A stretch of DNA of 57,431 bases from Candidatus Azophilus lithoversatilis (GCA_028278675.1 JAQAJJ010000022.1:1-57431), one strand, 5' to 3'. Positions 1 through 8,841 are shown, counted from the first letter of the stretch. Notes: a model not told the origin generated them from the sequence alone. A program made the numbers and translations.

Positions 1-144
1 TAATGCTCAGCCAGCAATGTGGCTAGCGCTGCCGAATAGGAGGGCGACTTGAAAAACACGTTGATATGTCTCGTTCTTTAGAAGCACACACTTAGCAATG
101 ATGCGATCAGATCGCAACTGGACGTCGTCACACTCATTGACTTG

Positions 145-1245
145 CTATCCTGAGATGCAGTTGGCCCATCGCTGCATCACCGATCGCCGCTTCTCCAGCA
201 GGTCGTCGCGCGCGTAGGCAGCCACCGTCGCCGAGCCCTCGACGTGCGCCAGCGCGAACTCGGACAGCAGCTCGTCCACGTCGTGCAAACGGGCCCAGTC
301 CTTGAAGCTGGAGCGGAAGCCGTGGCCCGAGGCCGCGATCCCGGCCTGGCGCAGCGCCTGCGTCATCACCTACGCGAGCCAGGGAACACCAGTCCGCCAC
401 CGCGGCGATCGGCGCACGCTTCGCGGAGCACGTCCAACGCCTGGTCCGGCAGCGGCACCCGGTGCGCCTTGCCCGTCTTCATCGACTCCGCCGGCTTCAC
501 CCACACCGCGGCTTCAAGGTCGAACTGCTCCCAGGCTGCCCGACGCACCTCGATCTGCCGCGCCGCCGTCAGCGCCGTGAAGCGGATCGCCCGCTTCGTC
601 GAGGGCGCGCAGCGGGTGGCGTCGATTTTTGCCAGCGCCGCGCCCACCTCCGAGAAATGCAGGGCGTCGTGGTGCTTCGGTCCCGCCGCCCGTTTGGGCA
701 GGCTGCGGCGCACCGTTTCCACCGGCGAGCCCTCCGACCGGTACTCGTTGATCCGCGCCCAGTCCAGCACCGCCGTGATCGCCGCGCCCGCGGTCTTCAC
801 CGTGGCGTACTTTCCGGCGAGCGCCATGGGGCGCAGCACCTCGTACACCGCCGCGGTGCCGATCCTGTCCACAGGCACGCCGCCGAGCTTCGGCAGCACG
901 TACTTGTCCACCGCCATGCGCCAGTTGCGCGCCGGACTCTTCGTCCGCCACGCAGCTTGTCTCCGCCGCGGCGAAGGTCGGCACCCGGACGCGGCGGGGA
1001 TCGCCGCCCGTGCGGACGATCGCCCGGTTGTCCGCCGCCACCCGGCGCACATCCGCCAGGGAGATCAGCTCCGCGCTACCGAGTCCGAGATCGACGCGGC
1101 GACCGTGGATGGTGAGGCGCTGTACCCACTGGCGCGTGCCGCGCGCCTTGACGCGGAGCATGAGGCCGTTGCCGTCGACGTAGCTGCCGGGGCCGGCGCT
1201 GCGCACCATGGCGGCGGAGAGGGCGTTGCGGCATAGTCTGGGCAT
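145..1245 (-). pseudogene. Tyrosine integrase (P4-type), broken by two frameshifts
   Basis: Three pieces of one integrase read right to left. The N-terminal part (from 1245; GSYVDGNGLMLRV, typical of the P4-integrase arm-binding domain) runs to about 930-960. The middle part lies in another frame (about 950-366) and carries the core-binding region and TAARQIEVRR with the first catalytic Arg. The last part (369-145) returns to the first frame and carries the HGFR box and AAYARDD with the nucleophilic Tyr. The catalytic set is still recognisable, but several residues are missing between VFPGSRR and the HGFR segment, so two indels have killed the gene. I could not find a tRNA or att repeat next to it. 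It is probably a remnant of an integrated island. Confidence 0.85.
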
Positions 1246-1519
1246 GGAGACGTTCCAGAAAGGTGTGCCCCAAGCCTAGCGTATGCGTAGGATGAACACA
1301 ATAAATCCCACTAAAACGTGCGGACGCAGCGATGTTTTTCGAGTCTTTCCGAACTCTCATAAACGGTGCCGTACTTACTATAAAATACAGAATATCAGAT
1401 AGTTAAAATTAATTCCGGTGCTTTGTGCACTCTTGTCAACATGCGCCTATCCGGTTACAGTCGCCTGCCGGAACAGGCTCCTAGTTTACCCAAAGCGGAT
1501 TGCCAATGCAGAGCAGGGT
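1246..1519. other. Intergenic, locally AT-rich, no gene seen
   Basis: This stretch separates the start of the integrase remnant from the 3' end of the adenine deaminase gene. Positions about 1365-1420 are clearly AT-rich compared with the rest of the window. That would fit the attachment side of an integrase gene, but I see no tRNA cloverleaf or convincing direct repeat. Confidence 0.4.
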
Positions 1520-2491
1520 CTAGCGCAATGGCCCGTCAGGCCCTCGAAACGCCGCTTTGAAGCTGTTCGCGGCAACGGCGGAAAGTTCCGCTTCGCTGAG
1601 TTCGAGGGCCGCTGCAACCGCGCCCAGATTCTCGTTGACGTAGCCTCCAAAGTAAGCTGGATCGTCGGAATTGACGGTGGCCAGCAGGCCAAGGTCGAGC
1701 ATTCGCTTGAGCGGGTGCGCCCGCAGATCGGGCACCACGCGGAGCTTGAGATTGGATAGCGGGCACAGGGTCAGCGGCACTTGGTCGCGACGCAGCCGGG
1801 CAACCAGCGCATCGTCCTCCAGAGCGCGGTTGCCATGGTCGATGCGCTCCACCCCCAGCACATCAAGCGCCTCCCAGACGTATTCCGCCGGCCCCTCCTC
1901 ACCCGCGTGGGCGGTCAGCCTGAAGCCAAGCGAACGGGCGGCGGCAAAGACGTTCCTGAACTTTCGCGGCGGATGGCCGAGTTCGCTGGAATCCAGCCCC
2001 ACGCCGATAAAATCCCGGTGATGGGGCTCCGCCTGCTCGAGCGCCTTGAAGGCCTCCCGTTCGCTCAAGTGCCGCAAGAAGCACAGGATCAACGACACCT
2101 CAAGGCCGCGGCCCGCCGCTTCGTGAACTGCCTGGTTCAAACCCTGCATGAGATCCGCAAACCGCACCCCGCGGCCGAGGTGCGCTTGCGGGTCCACGAA
2201 GCACTCAAGATGGGTGACGTTGTCCGCCCCAACCCGCCGAAAGCAAGCGTCCGCCAAGGTGAAGAAGTCCGCTGCCGTGCGCAGCGCCCCCATGCCGGCG
2301 TAGTAGAGGTCCAGAAAGTCCTGCAGGCTGGAAAACTCATAGGCCGCCCGCACCTCGGCGATGTCCGCATAGGGCAGTTCAACGCCATTGCGGCCTGCCA
2401 GGTCGAGCATCATGGCAGGCTCCAGCGAGCCTTCGAGGTGCAGATGCAGTTCGGCCTTGGGCAAGCGTTGAATGAAGGCCCGGCGATCCAT
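1520..2491 (-). CDS. Adenine deaminase, adenosine deaminase superfamily
   Basis: 323-residue amidohydrolase expected to hydrolyse adenine to hypoxanthine and ammonia in purine salvage. The N-terminus has KAELHLHLEGS with metal ligands H16 and H18; HAGEEGP, ERIDHG and NSDDPAYFGGY supply the remaining metal and catalytic residues. The segments FLDLYYAG and GLDSSELGHPPRKF and the shape around them resemble the bacterial/fungal adenine deaminase (Aah1-like) branch more than true adenosine deaminases; that sub-assignment is from memory of the families. The start at 2491 gives the usual family N-terminus; an upstream start at 2617 would add 42 residues overlapping ribokinase. It lies 5 bp behind the ribokinase gene, so the two probably form an operon for nucleoside base and ribose use. 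Confidence 0.85.
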   Translation of the reverse strand: MDRRAFIQRLPKAELHLHLEGSLEPAMMLDLAGRNGVELPYADIAEVRAAYEFSSLQDFLDLYYAGMGALRTAADFFTLADACFRRVGADNVTHLECFVDPQAHLGRGVRFADLMQGLNQAVHEAAGRGLEVSLILCFLRHLSEREAFKALEQAEPHHRDFIGVGLDSSELGHPPRKFRNVFAAARSLGFRLTAHAGEEGPAEYVWEALDVLGVERIDHGNRALEDDALVARLRRDQVPLTLCPLSNLKLRVVPDLRAHPLKRMLDLGLLATVNSDDPAYFGGYVNENLGAVAAALELSEAELSAVAANSFKAAFRGPDGPLR

Positions 2492-2496
2492 GGGCT

Positions 2497-3411
2497 CTAG
2501 GCCACGTCCACTTCCATCGAGGTGGGCATGGACGACCCTGCACCGGGCCGCTGCACGCAAATGGCAGCAGCCTTGTTGGCGTAGTCGAGGCCTTCCTCCA
2601 AGCGGTCTCCAGCACACAGACGCGCCGCCAGCGCACCCACGAAGCAGTCGCCGGCACCGGTTGTGTCCACGGCCTGCACAACCCGTGCGGGGCGCTCGAT
2701 CACCCGCTCCCCGTCGATGGCGACAACGCCCTCCCGGCCCAGGGTCACGACGATGATCTGCCGCGGAAAGCGACGCGCCGCAATGGCGGCGTTGGCGGCG
2801 CCCCGCCGATCCCGCACCGGCTTCTTGGCAAAAAATTCAAGCTCCACTTCGTTCACGACCACGACGTCCGCCAATGGCCAAAGATCGTTCGCGCCGGCTA
2901 TCGCCGGCGCTGCGTTGAGCAGGTTCAGGGCCTTGGCTGCCCGGCCCCGTTCGAAGAAGGCGGCGACCGCGGGCACCGGAATCTCCAATTGGCTGACCAG
3001 CACATCGCCGGCCCGAACGGGCACCTCCGCAATCGCCGGCGCATCGAGCGACGCATTGGCGCCCGGTATGACGACAATCGAGTTTTCGCCCTCCTCATCG
3101 ACCAGAATCATCGCCGTGCCGGTCGGCAGATCAGCCACCTTGAGCGAGCACGCAACGCCACTATCGAGCAGGTGCGCCCGCAAGTCCTTTCCGAAGGCAT
3201 CTTCGCCCACGCAGCCCACTAGGGTGGTAGCGGCACCGAGCTTGGCCGCCGCCACGGCCTGGTTGGCGCCCTTACCCCCGGGATGCAAAGCGAAGCCCTC
3301 GCCGGGCAACGTTTCGCCGGGCCGCGGCAGCCGGGACACGGTGGCCACGAGGTCCATGTTCACCGAGCCAGCGACGAGGACTTTGTTGGCAGAGGGCAAG
3401 GGCGAACTCAA
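2497..3411 (-). CDS. rbsK: Ribokinase, PfkB family
   Basis: 304 residues, the normal ribokinase length. It phosphorylates D-ribose to ribose 5-phosphate with ATP in the cytoplasm. The first PfkB signature is visible in GGKGANQAVAAAKLGA near residue 45, and the second, DTTGAGDCF at about 249-257, holds the catalytic Asp255 and the anion hole. It is followed after 5 bp by the adenine deaminase gene, which suggests that the products of nucleoside cleavage (base and ribose) are handled together. Another PfkB sugar kinase is possible, but overall resemblance is to RbsK. Confidence 0.88.
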   Translation of the reverse strand: MSSPLPSANKVLVAGSVNMDLVATVSRLPRPGETLPGEGFALHPGGKGANQAVAAAKLGAATTLVGCVGEDAFGKDLRAHLLDSGVACSLKVADLPTGTAMILVDEEGENSIVVIPGANASLDAPAIAEVPVRAGDVLVSQLEIPVPAVAAFFERGRAAKALNLLNAAPAIAGANDLWPLADVVVVNEVELEFFAKKPVRDRRGAANAAIAARRFPRQIIVVTLGREGVVAIDGERVIERPARVVQAVDTTGAGDCFVGALAARLCAGDRLEEGLDYANKAAAICVQRPGAGSSMPTSMEVDVA

Positions 3412-3470
3412 AGAAATGTCAGGTGGATTGTTTGCAGCTATTCTTCACGCACCGTCTCCACAAGCTGAAT

Positions 3471-3881
3471 TCAGTCTTCAGGCGCCGCCATGCAGCCCGG
3501 CTTCAAGGCAACCCAAATCAGATCGATCGGTTCATCTCCGGTGTTGCCTGACTCGTGCTGGGCGCTTAGTTCCGTCGCCGTGTCGCTCCAGCCGATTTCG
3601 CCGGTTGGGGAAAACTCGGTCTCGGCTTCATCACCGTACTTGACCGTCCACTGCCCACCCTTGACGTGAATGTAGAGCTGATCCGGCGGATGACGGTGTA
3701 TGCCCTCCCACTGCCCCGGTTCGATGATGAACCGCTGCACCACCAACTTGTCATTCTCCAACAGAAGCTCGCCAGGGATATTTGGGTAGTGCTGGTGGCA
3801 CGGATTCAAGGGAGCCTCAGCCTGGGCGGCGAGGCAAACGAAAGCCCAGCCGGCAATAACAATGCGGGGCATCCACCTCAT
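3471..3881 (-). CDS. Secreted single-domain cupin protein
   Basis: 136 residues. It begins with a signal peptide (hydrophobic segment about residues 5-17, likely cleavage after AQA/AEA), so it should act in the periplasm. The remainder is one small beta-barrel of the cupin type: EGIHRHPPDQLYIHVKGG supplies the two-histidine first motif and GEIGWSD/HESGN the second half. Metal binding is therefore plausible. The substrate is unknown. Its start overlaps the stop of the next upstream cupin gene by 4 bp, so the two are translationally coupled and may have arisen by duplication. Confidence 0.7.
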   Translation of the reverse strand: MRWMPRIVIAGWAFVCLAAQAEAPLNPCHQHYPNIPGELLLENDKLVVQRFIIEPGQWEGIHRHPPDQLYIHVKGGQWTVKYGDEAETEFSPTGEIGWSDTATELSAQHESGNTGDEPIDLIWVALKPGCMAAPED

Positions 3882-4246
3882 GCCGGCCGGTCCGCCGGGT
3901 CCAGCAAAGTCAATTTCTCAAACAGGTTCGCGGGCTCCGGTATCCCAACGATGTAAACCATGCGCTCGGTGACCTCCCCTTCGGCGTGCAGGGCCCCGGC
4001 GGGAATCAGCAGCTTGTCCCCCGGATTTAGGGGCACTCTCGAGCCGTGCTCGTCGAGCACATAGCTGCGGCCGGCGAGCACGTAGCCGTGGTTGTCGATG
4101 TCATGCCAGTGCAGGGGCAACTCCGCCATGCGCTCGGACACATAGGTGGTGGGCCACAGATCGTGCTTCTTGATGTCGTCGAGCACCTGCTCCTTAGTGG
4201 TGAAGAAGTTGTGGATCACTTGCATCGGGCCTGGGGCGAGTGACAT
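3878..4246 (-). CDS. Cytoplasmic cupin-domain protein
   Basis: 122 residues with a single cupin fold and no signal peptide. LPLHWHDIDNHGYVLAGRS is the HxH-containing first motif and PGDKLLIPAGALHAEG the second, with the terminal His; together they form a typical metal site. The 4-bp overlap with the secreted cupin downstream indicates one operon. Such small cupins may be isomerases, dioxygenases or simple binding proteins; nothing here decides. Confidence 0.75.
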   Translation of the reverse strand: MSLAPGPMQVIHNFFTTKEQVLDDIKKHDLWPTTYVSERMAELPLHWHDIDNHGYVLAGRSYVLDEHGSRVPLNPGDKLLIPAGALHAEGEVTERMVYIVGIPEPANLFEKLTLLDPADRPA

Positions 4247-4291
4247 GGCTTGGTTCCTCCTGCTTAAAGGTCTCGGTGGCCTGAGCCGCGG

Positions 4292-4969
4292 TTAGTCATC
4301 GAGCCCGGCAAGCGCAGCGTCAATGGATGGACCGCGCAGGCTGCTCTTGACCGCAGCAAAGGCCGCGCCGTCCAAGCTCGCCAACTTGCGGGCCGCTGCC
4401 ACGGCGGCCTCACGCACTTCCCCCGGCGCTGCCACCTCATCGAGAAAACCCGCGTCCTTGGCAGCTTGAGGCGTGAACAAGGTCGCGCCGAGCGTGGCAC
4501 GGACCAAGTATCGCTTCGACAGCCGCTCCTTGGCGAGCATCAGACCGAACGGCGGCAGGCTCATGCCGATGGCAACCTCATTCAAGCCGATCCGGAATTC
4601 GCCTTGCGCGCCAACCCGGTGGTCCGCGGTGAGCAGGCAAAAGGCGCCCAATGCGACCGCGTGTCCGGTGGCGGCAATGACCAGAGGTTGCGGCAGCCCG
4701 TACAGACGCATCATCAACCGCGCCCCCGCGTCGATCATGGCCGACACGGCCGCCGAGTCGCCGCCGCGAATGACCTTGAGGTCGAAGCCGCCCGACAGGA
4801 TGCCCTCCCGTCCGGTCAACACCACCGCCTTGGCCTCCTTTGCCGCCCGGTCCAAGCACGCCTGCACCGCAGCGATCATGTCGAGGCCAAAGCCGTTGGC
4901 CTTGCCGTCATCCATGGTCACCACCGCTACGGAATCGATGAGGTCGTAGGTTGCGGGGTCGGTCATCAC
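4292..4969 (-). CDS. Enoyl-CoA hydratase/isomerase family (crotonase)
   Basis: 225 residues, short for a crotonase (usually about 260). The N-terminal half is clear: VAVVTMDDGKANGF, then LSGGFDLKVI (oxyanion-hole segment) and ATGHAVALGAFCLLTADHRVGA. The usual glutamate pair of enoyl-CoA hydratases is not evident at the expected place, so it could be an isomerase or hydrolase of the superfamily. The C-terminal helix region is trimmed. It is read in the same direction as the cupin genes, 45 bp upstream of them. Start 4969 is the first of two adjacent Met codons; 4966 is equally possible. Confidence 0.75.
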   Translation of the reverse strand: MMTDPATYDLIDSVAVVTMDDGKANGFGLDMIAAVQACLDRAAKEAKAVVLTGREGILSGGFDLKVIRGGDSAAVSAMIDAGARLMMRLYGLPQPLVIAATGHAVALGAFCLLTADHRVGAQGEFRIGLNEVAIGMSLPPFGLMLAKERLSKRYLVRATLGATLFTPQAAKDAGFLDEVAAPGEVREAAVAAARKLASLDGAAFAAVKSSLRGPSIDAALAGLDD

Positions 4970-5112
4970 TTCCCACCCGCCGTTGGTTCCGACATTACAG
5001 CTACTTCCATGTTCCCTAACCGTTCGGTTTAAGTTTCAAAACGATTTTCAGGCTGACTGGCCACCACCTTCGGTCACCAGAGAAGAATGGGGCAAATCCC
5101 TCTTCGCATTCA

Positions 5113-6216
5113 CTACTCCAATCCATAGCTCACCTTGAATTCGTTCAGGTGTGTAAACGGAATTGTGCCGTCATGCTGCAGACGTCCAACCACAATCCCA
5201 GGATGAACGCCAGCGACTTTGGCAAACTCTCGAACCAATGCCTTGTTTCGAATGCCTGCAAGCCCGGTCGACCACACTGGGGGAATGAGGAGATTCGCCG
5301 CCCAAGCATCGGCCTCGTTCTCTTTCGCGTCCTGGTCTCCGTTTTCGTTCACATCATCCAGCCAAACCACGTTTCTATCGGCGGCGTGCAGCAGGATGTG
5401 CGCGGCTTCGTGAAAAAAGGTGAACCAGAACTTGTCGTTGGTCTTGCCGCACAACGACAGTTGGATGAGAGGACTGCTCTTGCCAAGCCAGCGCGCCGCG
5501 CCGCTAACCCGGGCGCCAGGCACCGAGGCGGTGAGCACCAAGCCCACGCCGGCCTCCTCCAACAGCGCCTTCATGCGTGGTTGAAACTCGTCGGGCTCCA
5601 GCAACGTAAACTCGCGGATGGCATTAAGGGCGACTTCGAAGCGACTTCGGTCGTACTTCAAGTGGTCCAACGACTCCGCCTGCCGCTCACCAAAACGCAG
5701 CCAAGCAGCAATCGCACCAGCGCTGGACCGGTGCTTTCGGCTACGCCGAAAGGACGTATTAATTGCGCAGTACCGACCACGCCACTCTGACGGCGATGCA
5801 ACGCCAAAAAAACGCAGGCAATCACCCACTATTGACGGTTTCGACTTGGCATCGACTCGCCGTTTGGCGATTCCACCCGGTGTCTTCATGAGTGCCTTCA
5901 CCGGCAACTCATCAAGCCACGAAACCCACTCCGCATGAGTGGCTGCCTCCTTGCGCCGAGCGATTCGTTCTCGATACTGACCCTCGCGCGCCAACCAAAA
6001 TCCGGCACCCGCGCCGAGCACCCGTTCGAGAAGGATGGCCGTATCTTCGGTCAAAGCAACTTTGCCCTTTACCAACCTGTTCACGTGTTTGAGCGAGTAG
6101 CCCATACGCTTTGCCAATTCCGTTTGCGTCCAGTTTTTTTCCTCAATCAGGTCGAGAATGGTGTCTCCGGGGGGGGAGTTCCAATCCGGTGCAAAAGGCG
6201 GATTCGAATCAGTCAT
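5113..6216 (-). CDS. Antitoxin-type HTH protein fused to ImmA/IrrE metallopeptidase
   Basis: 367 residues. Residues about 15-75 are a HigA-like helix-turn-helix (WTQTELAKRMGYSLKHVNRLVKG). The C-terminal half is an ImmA/IrrE domain with the zinc motif HEAAH at 269-273 and the downstream ENEADAWAANLLIP at about 299-312. Fused HTH-IrrE proteins act as DNA-binding regulators and proteases in toxin-antitoxin and phage systems. The gene overlaps the upstream toxin gene by 8 bp and is preceded by AGGAG 6 bp from its ATG, inside the toxin's end. Its HTH probably binds the palindrome at 6560-6576. Confidence 0.85.
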   Translation of the reverse strand: MTDSNPPFAPDWNSPPGDTILDLIEEKNWTQTELAKRMGYSLKHVNRLVKGKVALTEDTAILLERVLGAGAGFWLAREGQYRERIARRKEAATHAEWVSWLDELPVKALMKTPGGIAKRRVDAKSKPSIVGDCLRFFGVASPSEWRGRYCAINTSFRRSRKHRSSAGAIAAWLRFGERQAESLDHLKYDRSRFEVALNAIREFTLLEPDEFQPRMKALLEEAGVGLVLTASVPGARVSGAARWLGKSSPLIQLSLCGKTNDKFWFTFFHEAAHILLHAADRNVVWLDDVNENGDQDAKENEADAWAANLLIPPVWSTGLAGIRNKALVREFAKVAGVHPGIVVGRLQHDGTIPFTHLNEFKVSYGLE

Positions 6217-6544
6217 GATAGTCTCCTATGAACACGATGCGCACGGCCCGCACTAGCGACCAATCGATCACTCCGTCCACCATGCAGTCATCCTCGGGTT
6301 GGTCCGCAACGAACACCAGCAGCGAACCTCCTGACAGATTCAGAGCAAATTGGCCCTGTCTGTCACCAGACAACGGGTGCGGTCGTCCTGCCCGCAGCTC
6401 TGCGACGCAAGCTACGGCTTGCAAGTCCGCCAAGCGGGAAGTCAACTTGCGAGCGCCGTCGGGACCCAACCTCCGCTCAGCAACCTTGCGTTGCTCGCAC
6501 AGCTTGCGCAGTTGACTGCCCCCAAAGCTGATCTCCACGCTCAC
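6209..6544 (-). CDS. HigB/RelE-like toxin
   Basis: 111 residues with the fold signature of the RelE/HigB killer family: MSVEISFGGSQLRKLCEQ at the start, a basic helix (LGPDGARKLTSRLADL), and the C-terminal strand VRAVRIVFIGDYHD. RelE-like toxins cut mRNA on the ribosome. The toxin gene precedes its antitoxin, the higBA order, and overlaps it by 8 bp. The start is GTG at 6544; a second GTG at 6538 would begin about where transcription should start from the promoter at 6547-6576, so the message may be leaderless. The target has not been tested. Confidence 0.8.
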   Translation of the reverse strand: MSVEISFGGSQLRKLCEQRKVAERRLGPDGARKLTSRLADLQAVACVAELRAGRPHPLSGDRQGQFALNLSGGSLLVFVADQPEDDCMVDGVIDWSLVRAVRIVFIGDYHD

Positions 6545-6546
6545 GG

Positions 6547-6576
6547 AGTATATTCACTCTTTACCCCCTGGGTAAA
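6547..6576 (-). promoter_or_regulatory. Toxin-antitoxin promoter with palindromic operator
   Basis: On the reverse strand a -10-like TATACT (6547-6552) is spaced 18 bp from TTTACC (6571-6576). The -35 element lies inside a perfect 7-3-7 palindrome, TTTACCC-CCT-GGGTAAA, at 6560-6576. A palindrome covering the -35 region is what an autoregulating HTH antitoxin needs. The -10 element lies so close to the coding start that the transcript has almost no leader. Confidence 0.6.
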
Positions 6577-6709
6577 TGCTGAGAGACTCCCCGCCACCTA
6601 TTGTGGACTGGCTCGACTGGAAGTGTTGAAATAATCCTGCATCACTCGACCATAGCCTGCAGCGGCGATCTCGCCGCCGCCCAAAGCCGCAATCCAAAGG
6701 AGCCACACC

Positions 6710-7414
6710 ATGCCCGATCTCGTCGTCTATGGCGCCCCCCTTTCGCCCTTCGTGCGCAAAGTGGAGGCGGTGCTGCACGAAAAGGGCCTCGACTATGAAC
6801 TCGAACCCGTCAACATCATGCCAATGCCCGATTGGTTCGTGGAAATCAGCCCCGCCCGGCGCATCCCCGTGCTGCGCTATCGGCCCGAAGGCGAGCAGGG
6901 CATCACTGGCACCATCCCCGATTCCTCCGCCATCTGCGCGTTCATCGAACGGCTGGCCCCGCAACCGACGCTGTATCCCGAAGATTCCTTCGCCCATGGC
7001 CGGGCCGTGTGGCTGGAGGAGTACGCCGACTCCGAACTGGCTGGCAGCATTGGCTTGGGCCTGTTCCGCCCCATCATGTTTCCCCGGTTCCAAGGCAAGG
7101 ACTCCGACCTCGATACGGCGCGGGAGACCTGGAACGAGAAGCTGCCTCGCCACTTCGACTACCTGGAGTCGGTCCTGGACGGCGGCAGCCGCTTCGTCGG
7201 CAGCGAATTGTCCATCGCCGACATCGCCGTTGGGACGCAGCTGGCGCAACTGGATCTGGTGGTGGGTCCGCCCGACGCCGCCCGTTGGCCCGCTTTGGCG
7301 GCCCACTTGGACGAGATCAAGACCCGGTCCGGCTTCGTGGCCAACCTGGCGGCCTGCGCAAGGATGTTGAAGCGTCTGCTGCCGGAGAAAGTCGATCTCT
7401 CAACAGCCGCCTGA
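6710..7414 (+). CDS. Glutathione S-transferase family protein
   Basis: 234 residues. The N-terminal thioredoxin-like domain starts LVVYGAPLSPFVRKVEAVLHEKGLDYE, with Ser at the position usually used to activate glutathione, followed by cis-Pro (RRIPVL) and the glutathione-binding DSSAICAFIERL. The C-terminal helical domain contains FVGSELSIADIAVGTQL, the conserved N-capping box. Preceded by AAAGGAG about 8 bp before the ATG. Substrate unknown. It is the first gene of a forward run that continues to the phosphodiesterase. Confidence 0.88.
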   Translation: MPDLVVYGAPLSPFVRKVEAVLHEKGLDYELEPVNIMPMPDWFVEISPARRIPVLRYRPEGEQGITGTIPDSSAICAFIERLAPQPTLYPEDSFAHGRAVWLEEYADSELAGSIGLGLFRPIMFPRFQGKDSDLDTARETWNEKLPRHFDYLESVLDGGSRFVGSELSIADIAVGTQLAQLDLVVGPPDAARWPALAAHLDEIKTRSGFVANLAACARMLKRLLPEKVDLSTAA

Positions 7415-7517
7415 CCCCCTGCCAAGGCACCCACTTGGGTTTGGCCTGAGCGGGTTCGCACAGCGGCTGCTGGCGGCCTGCGCCGCTGTTCTGGTTCCCC
7501 TTGCGCAAGCGGATTGC

Positions 7518-8405
7518 GTGGAAGTCATCGCCCACCGGGGCGCCTCGGGCTACGCGCCGGAACACACCCTCGCGGCTTATGCCTTGGCCTACGGGCAGGG
7601 GTCGCCTTGGATCGAGCCGGACTTGGTGTTGACCGCTGACGGCGTGCCCATCGCCCTGCACGATCTCACGTTGGACCGCACCACCAACGTGGCGGAGATG
7701 TTTGCCGATCGAGCGCGCACGGACGGCTTGCACTACGCCTCGGACTTCACCGCCGGGGAAGTGCAACGGCTGACCGTGGTCGAGCGGCGTCCGGGACGGT
7801 TCCCACACGTCTCGTTGCGGATTCCGACGCTCAAGGAGACGCTCGACTTGATTGACGGCCTCAACCAAACCACCGGACGGCGGGTGGGGGTCATCCCCGA
7901 GTTGAAGCACCCAACCAAGCAACCGGGCTTGGGCGAGGCGGCGCTCGAGGTATTGGCCCACTACGACCTGCCGGTGCGGATTCAGTCATTCGACGCCGAA
8001 TCCTTGGCGGCGCTCGACACCGAACATCCCCGGGTGCTGCTGGTTCGACAGAAAGCCCAGCTAACGCCAGAGGGCCTGGACGGCATCAGCCGTTGGGCCA
8101 GCGGCATCGGCCTACCCAAGGCAGTTCTGATCCCGGCAGCGAGGAGCCCTTCGCGCCGCCCACCCGTCATCACCTTGGCCCATGAGCGCAACTTGGCAGT
8201 GTACGCCTACACGCTGCGAGCCGACCAACTTGGTGAAGGCTTCAGCCAATTCGCCGATGAGGTGAGGGCCCTCGCCCAGCTGGGCGTTGACGCCCTGTTC
8301 ACCGACCACCCCGACCAAGCCTTGGCCGCGTTGCACGAAACCAGCGCGGCCTGCGACGACGATGCGGGCGTCGCCAGCGGTGCTATGATGGGGAGACTCA
8401 AGTGA
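7518..8405 (+). CDS. glpQ: Glycerophosphodiester phosphodiesterase, GlpQ type
   Basis: 295 residues from the first usable start (GTG 7518). It should hydrolyse deacylated phospholipids to glycerol 3-phosphate and an alcohol. IAHRGASGYAPEHT, WIEPDLVLTADGVPIALHD and VIPELKHP carry the catalytic His pair and the metal-binding Glu/Asp residues. The periplasmic GlpQ branch fits best. The same frame is open upstream of 7518 and encodes a clear signal peptide (QRLLAACAAVLVPLAQADC from about 7461), but contains no ATG, GTG or TTG back to the stop at 7368. Either it starts at a CTG (7446) or the start codon has been lost. It ends 1 bp before the next gene. Confidence 0.85.
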   Translation: MEVIAHRGASGYAPEHTLAAYALAYGQGSPWIEPDLVLTADGVPIALHDLTLDRTTNVAEMFADRARTDGLHYASDFTAGEVQRLTVVERRPGRFPHVSLRIPTLKETLDLIDGLNQTTGRRVGVIPELKHPTKQPGLGEAALEVLAHYDLPVRIQSFDAESLAALDTEHPRVLLVRQKAQLTPEGLDGISRWASGIGLPKAVLIPAARSPSRRPPVITLAHERNLAVYAYTLRADQLGEGFSQFADEVRALAQLGVDALFTDHPDQALAALHETSAACDDDAGVASGAMMGRLK

Positions 8406-8406
8406 C

Positions 8407-8841
8407 ATGGGGGAACTGGCCGTGAGAGTAGTCAAAGCCCTTGCCATCGCGCTGGTGGCCTACGCATTGGTGGTCGTGGTGTTTGAGTCGCTGCTCGGGT
8501 ACTTCCAGCCTCAATCCGAGCAGACGTTGACCATCACCACTTTCGATGGCGAAGCGCATGATCGGGTACTCACCGAACTGAGCAGCGGCGGGCAGTCCTA
8601 TGTGGCGGTGAACCACTGGCCACGGGCTTGGTACCACCGAACGCTGGACAATCCAAACGTGCGCATTACCCGCAATGGCGAGTCCGCAGACTACTTGGCG
8701 GTCCCGATCTCGGGCGAAGAGCGAAGCCAGGTTGAAGCGGACCATCCCGCCGGCCTCGTGTTCCGCATACTCACCGGCTTCCCGCCCCGGCACTTCCTTC
8801 GGCTGGACCCGCAGGCCCCCCCCGCCCGGTCTGACGAATAG
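8407..8841 (+). CDS. Membrane-anchored small protein, possible deazaflavin/FMN split-barrel fold
   Basis: 144 residues with one N-terminal membrane segment (about residues 9-27, ALAIALVAYALVVVVF). The rest, especially YVAVNHWPRAWYHRTLDNPNVRI followed by DYLAVPISGEER, resembles the Ddn-like deazaflavin-dependent nitroreductase fold, where a strand is followed by the P-W-Y-x-N-L-x-x-N-P type motif. That assignment is an inference from motif shape. It begins 1 bp after the glpQ stop, so it is co-transcribed. It precedes an F420-type LLM enzyme. Confidence 0.55.
   Translation: MGELAVRVVKALAIALVAYALVVVVFESLLGYFQPQSEQTLTITTFDGEAHDRVLTELSSGGQSYVAVNHWPRAWYHRTLDNPNVRITRNGESADYLAVPISGEERSQVEADHPAGLVFRILTGFPPRHFLRLDPQAPPARSDE

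Noticed and set aside
1246-1519. tRNA or attachment site next to the integrase
   Set aside because: No cloverleaf, no CCA end and no repeat of useful length was found by eye.
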